A DNA stretch of 64,000 bases from Streptomyces sp. NBC_01267 (GTDB lineage: Bacteria; Actinomycetota; Actinomycetes; Streptomycetales; Streptomycetaceae), in NCBI RefSeq assembly GCF_036241575.1, contig NZ_CP108455.1, forward strand, positions 4,146,001 to 4,210,000, read 5' to 3'. A program made the translations under genes and the position numbers. Under the pieces are notes generated by a model. That model saw only the letters and a program-made list of their open reading frames with translations. It ran no database searches and was not told the origin of the DNA. Shown here piece by piece: positions 63,565-64,000 of the stretch; position 1 is the stretch's first letter; each line of letters begins with the position of its first letter.

Positions 63565-64000
63565 TCAGTGAACCGCCGCCGGTTCCGGCACATGCGTGGC
63601 CACGACCCGCGACGCATGGGCGAGCGAGGGCTGGTCCTGTACGGGGCTGAGCCGCCGCCCCAGCCGGAGCGCCAGCACGGTGATCCCCAGGGAGAACACC
63701 ACGAACGTCGCGATGTACGTCAGGTGCAGCGAGGCCCCCATCGGCCCGCCCACGGCCGGTCCGATAGCCAGCGCGAGCTGCTTGACCAGGGCGAACGCCG
63801 AGTTGTACTGACCGACCATCGAGCTGGGCGCCAGATCGGCGACCAGCGGGGCCACGGTCGGCGACAGCATCGACTCACCGAGCCCGAACAGCGCGTACGT
63901 CGAGATGAACGCCGCGGTCGCCATGGTCTGGCTGCCGTGCCCGAGTCCGGCGTACCCGGCGATCACCCAGGCGAAGGCCCAGACGAGCCCGACGGCGGCG
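63565..64000 (-). CDS. MFS transporter, C-terminal part (partial)
   Basis: The last 144 codons of a gene that begins to the right of the window. It has four hydrophobic segments (AFAWVIAGYAGLG, ATAAFISTYALFGLGESML, LVKQLALAIGPAVGG, YIATFVVFSLGITVLALRLG) and the MFS-like loop PLVADLAPSSMVGQYNSAF, typical of DHA1-type drug/metabolite exporters. Substrate unknown. Confidence 0.88.
   Translation of the reverse strand, partial: AAVGLVWAFAWVIAGYAGLGHGSQTMATAAFISTYALFGLGESMLSPTVAPLVADLAPSSMVGQYNSAFALVKQLALAIGPAVGGPMGASLHLTYIATFVVFSLGITVLALRLGRRLSPVQDQPSLAHASRVVATHVPEPAAVH

Overview
The window is a very GC-rich actinobacterial chromosome segment, almost certainly Streptomyces. Pointers are GTG starts, the developmental regulator bldC, an Lsr2 paralogue, an AtrA-type TetR regulator, a snapalysin-type protease, valine dehydrogenase, SpoIIE-type phosphatases and a c-di-AMP riboswitch in front of an M23 peptidase. 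From dnaX rightward the gene order matches, as far as I remember it, the conserved core around SCO4067-SCO4121 of S. coelicolor; I could not check this against a database.

Layout. 1-4.7 kb: the 3' end of a contractile injection system (CIS) cluster, with spike tip, gp25-like, J-like and I-like baseplate genes in overlapping reading frames, then a zinc-ribbon/transmembrane/discoidin protein and a 17-bp hairpin. 4.9-8.5 kb: accessory genes (P450, membrane metallophosphoesterase, secreted metalloprotease). 8.5-12.4 kb: tRNA-Ser, SRP RNA, dnaX, purD. 12.6-17.1 kb: a degenerate M48-like membrane protein, a DMFase-beta-like protein, purC. 17.2-21.4 kb: two near-identical tRNA-Gly(GCC)/terminator cassettes enclosing an ABC exporter plus two-component operon, then a structurally odd tRNA-Gly(UCC). 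21.5-29.5 kb: lsrL and the purine genes purS-purQ-purL and purF-purM. 29.7-39.5 kb: DUF3073, vdh, bldC, hrpA, a membrane protein and tRNAs for Asp, Phe, Asp and Glu. 39.7-48.7 kb: minimal zincin, lipoprotein, DEAD-box helicase with repeats, tRNA-Lys, a pseudogene, tRNA-fMet, a membrane PP2C phosphatase, riboswitch plus M23 peptidase, aldo/keto reductase. 48.7-64 kb: PrsW-like protease, trmB, an L-2-hydroxyglutarate oxidase-like enzyme, an NsdA-like TPR regulator, an asparagine-synthetase-like protein, a membrane-bound ECF sigma factor with fused zinc finger and C-terminal ligand-type domain, atrA, type II NADH dehydrogenase, a PAS-PP2C-HATPase phosphatase and a partial MFS transporter.

Functional links. 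Six pur loci (purD, purC, purSQL, purF, purM) cover much of de novo IMP synthesis. Several genes concern development or envelope signalling: bldC, lsrL, the NsdA-like regulator, atrA, two SpoIIE-type phosphatases, the membrane sigma factor, and the riboswitch-controlled peptidase. The items most worth follow-up are the tRNA-Gly(UCC) with abnormal D- and T-arms, the CIS membrane protein, the degenerate M48 protein, a gene killed by a 6-bp tandem duplication, and an unexplained AT-rich palindrome island between bldC and its convergent neighbour.
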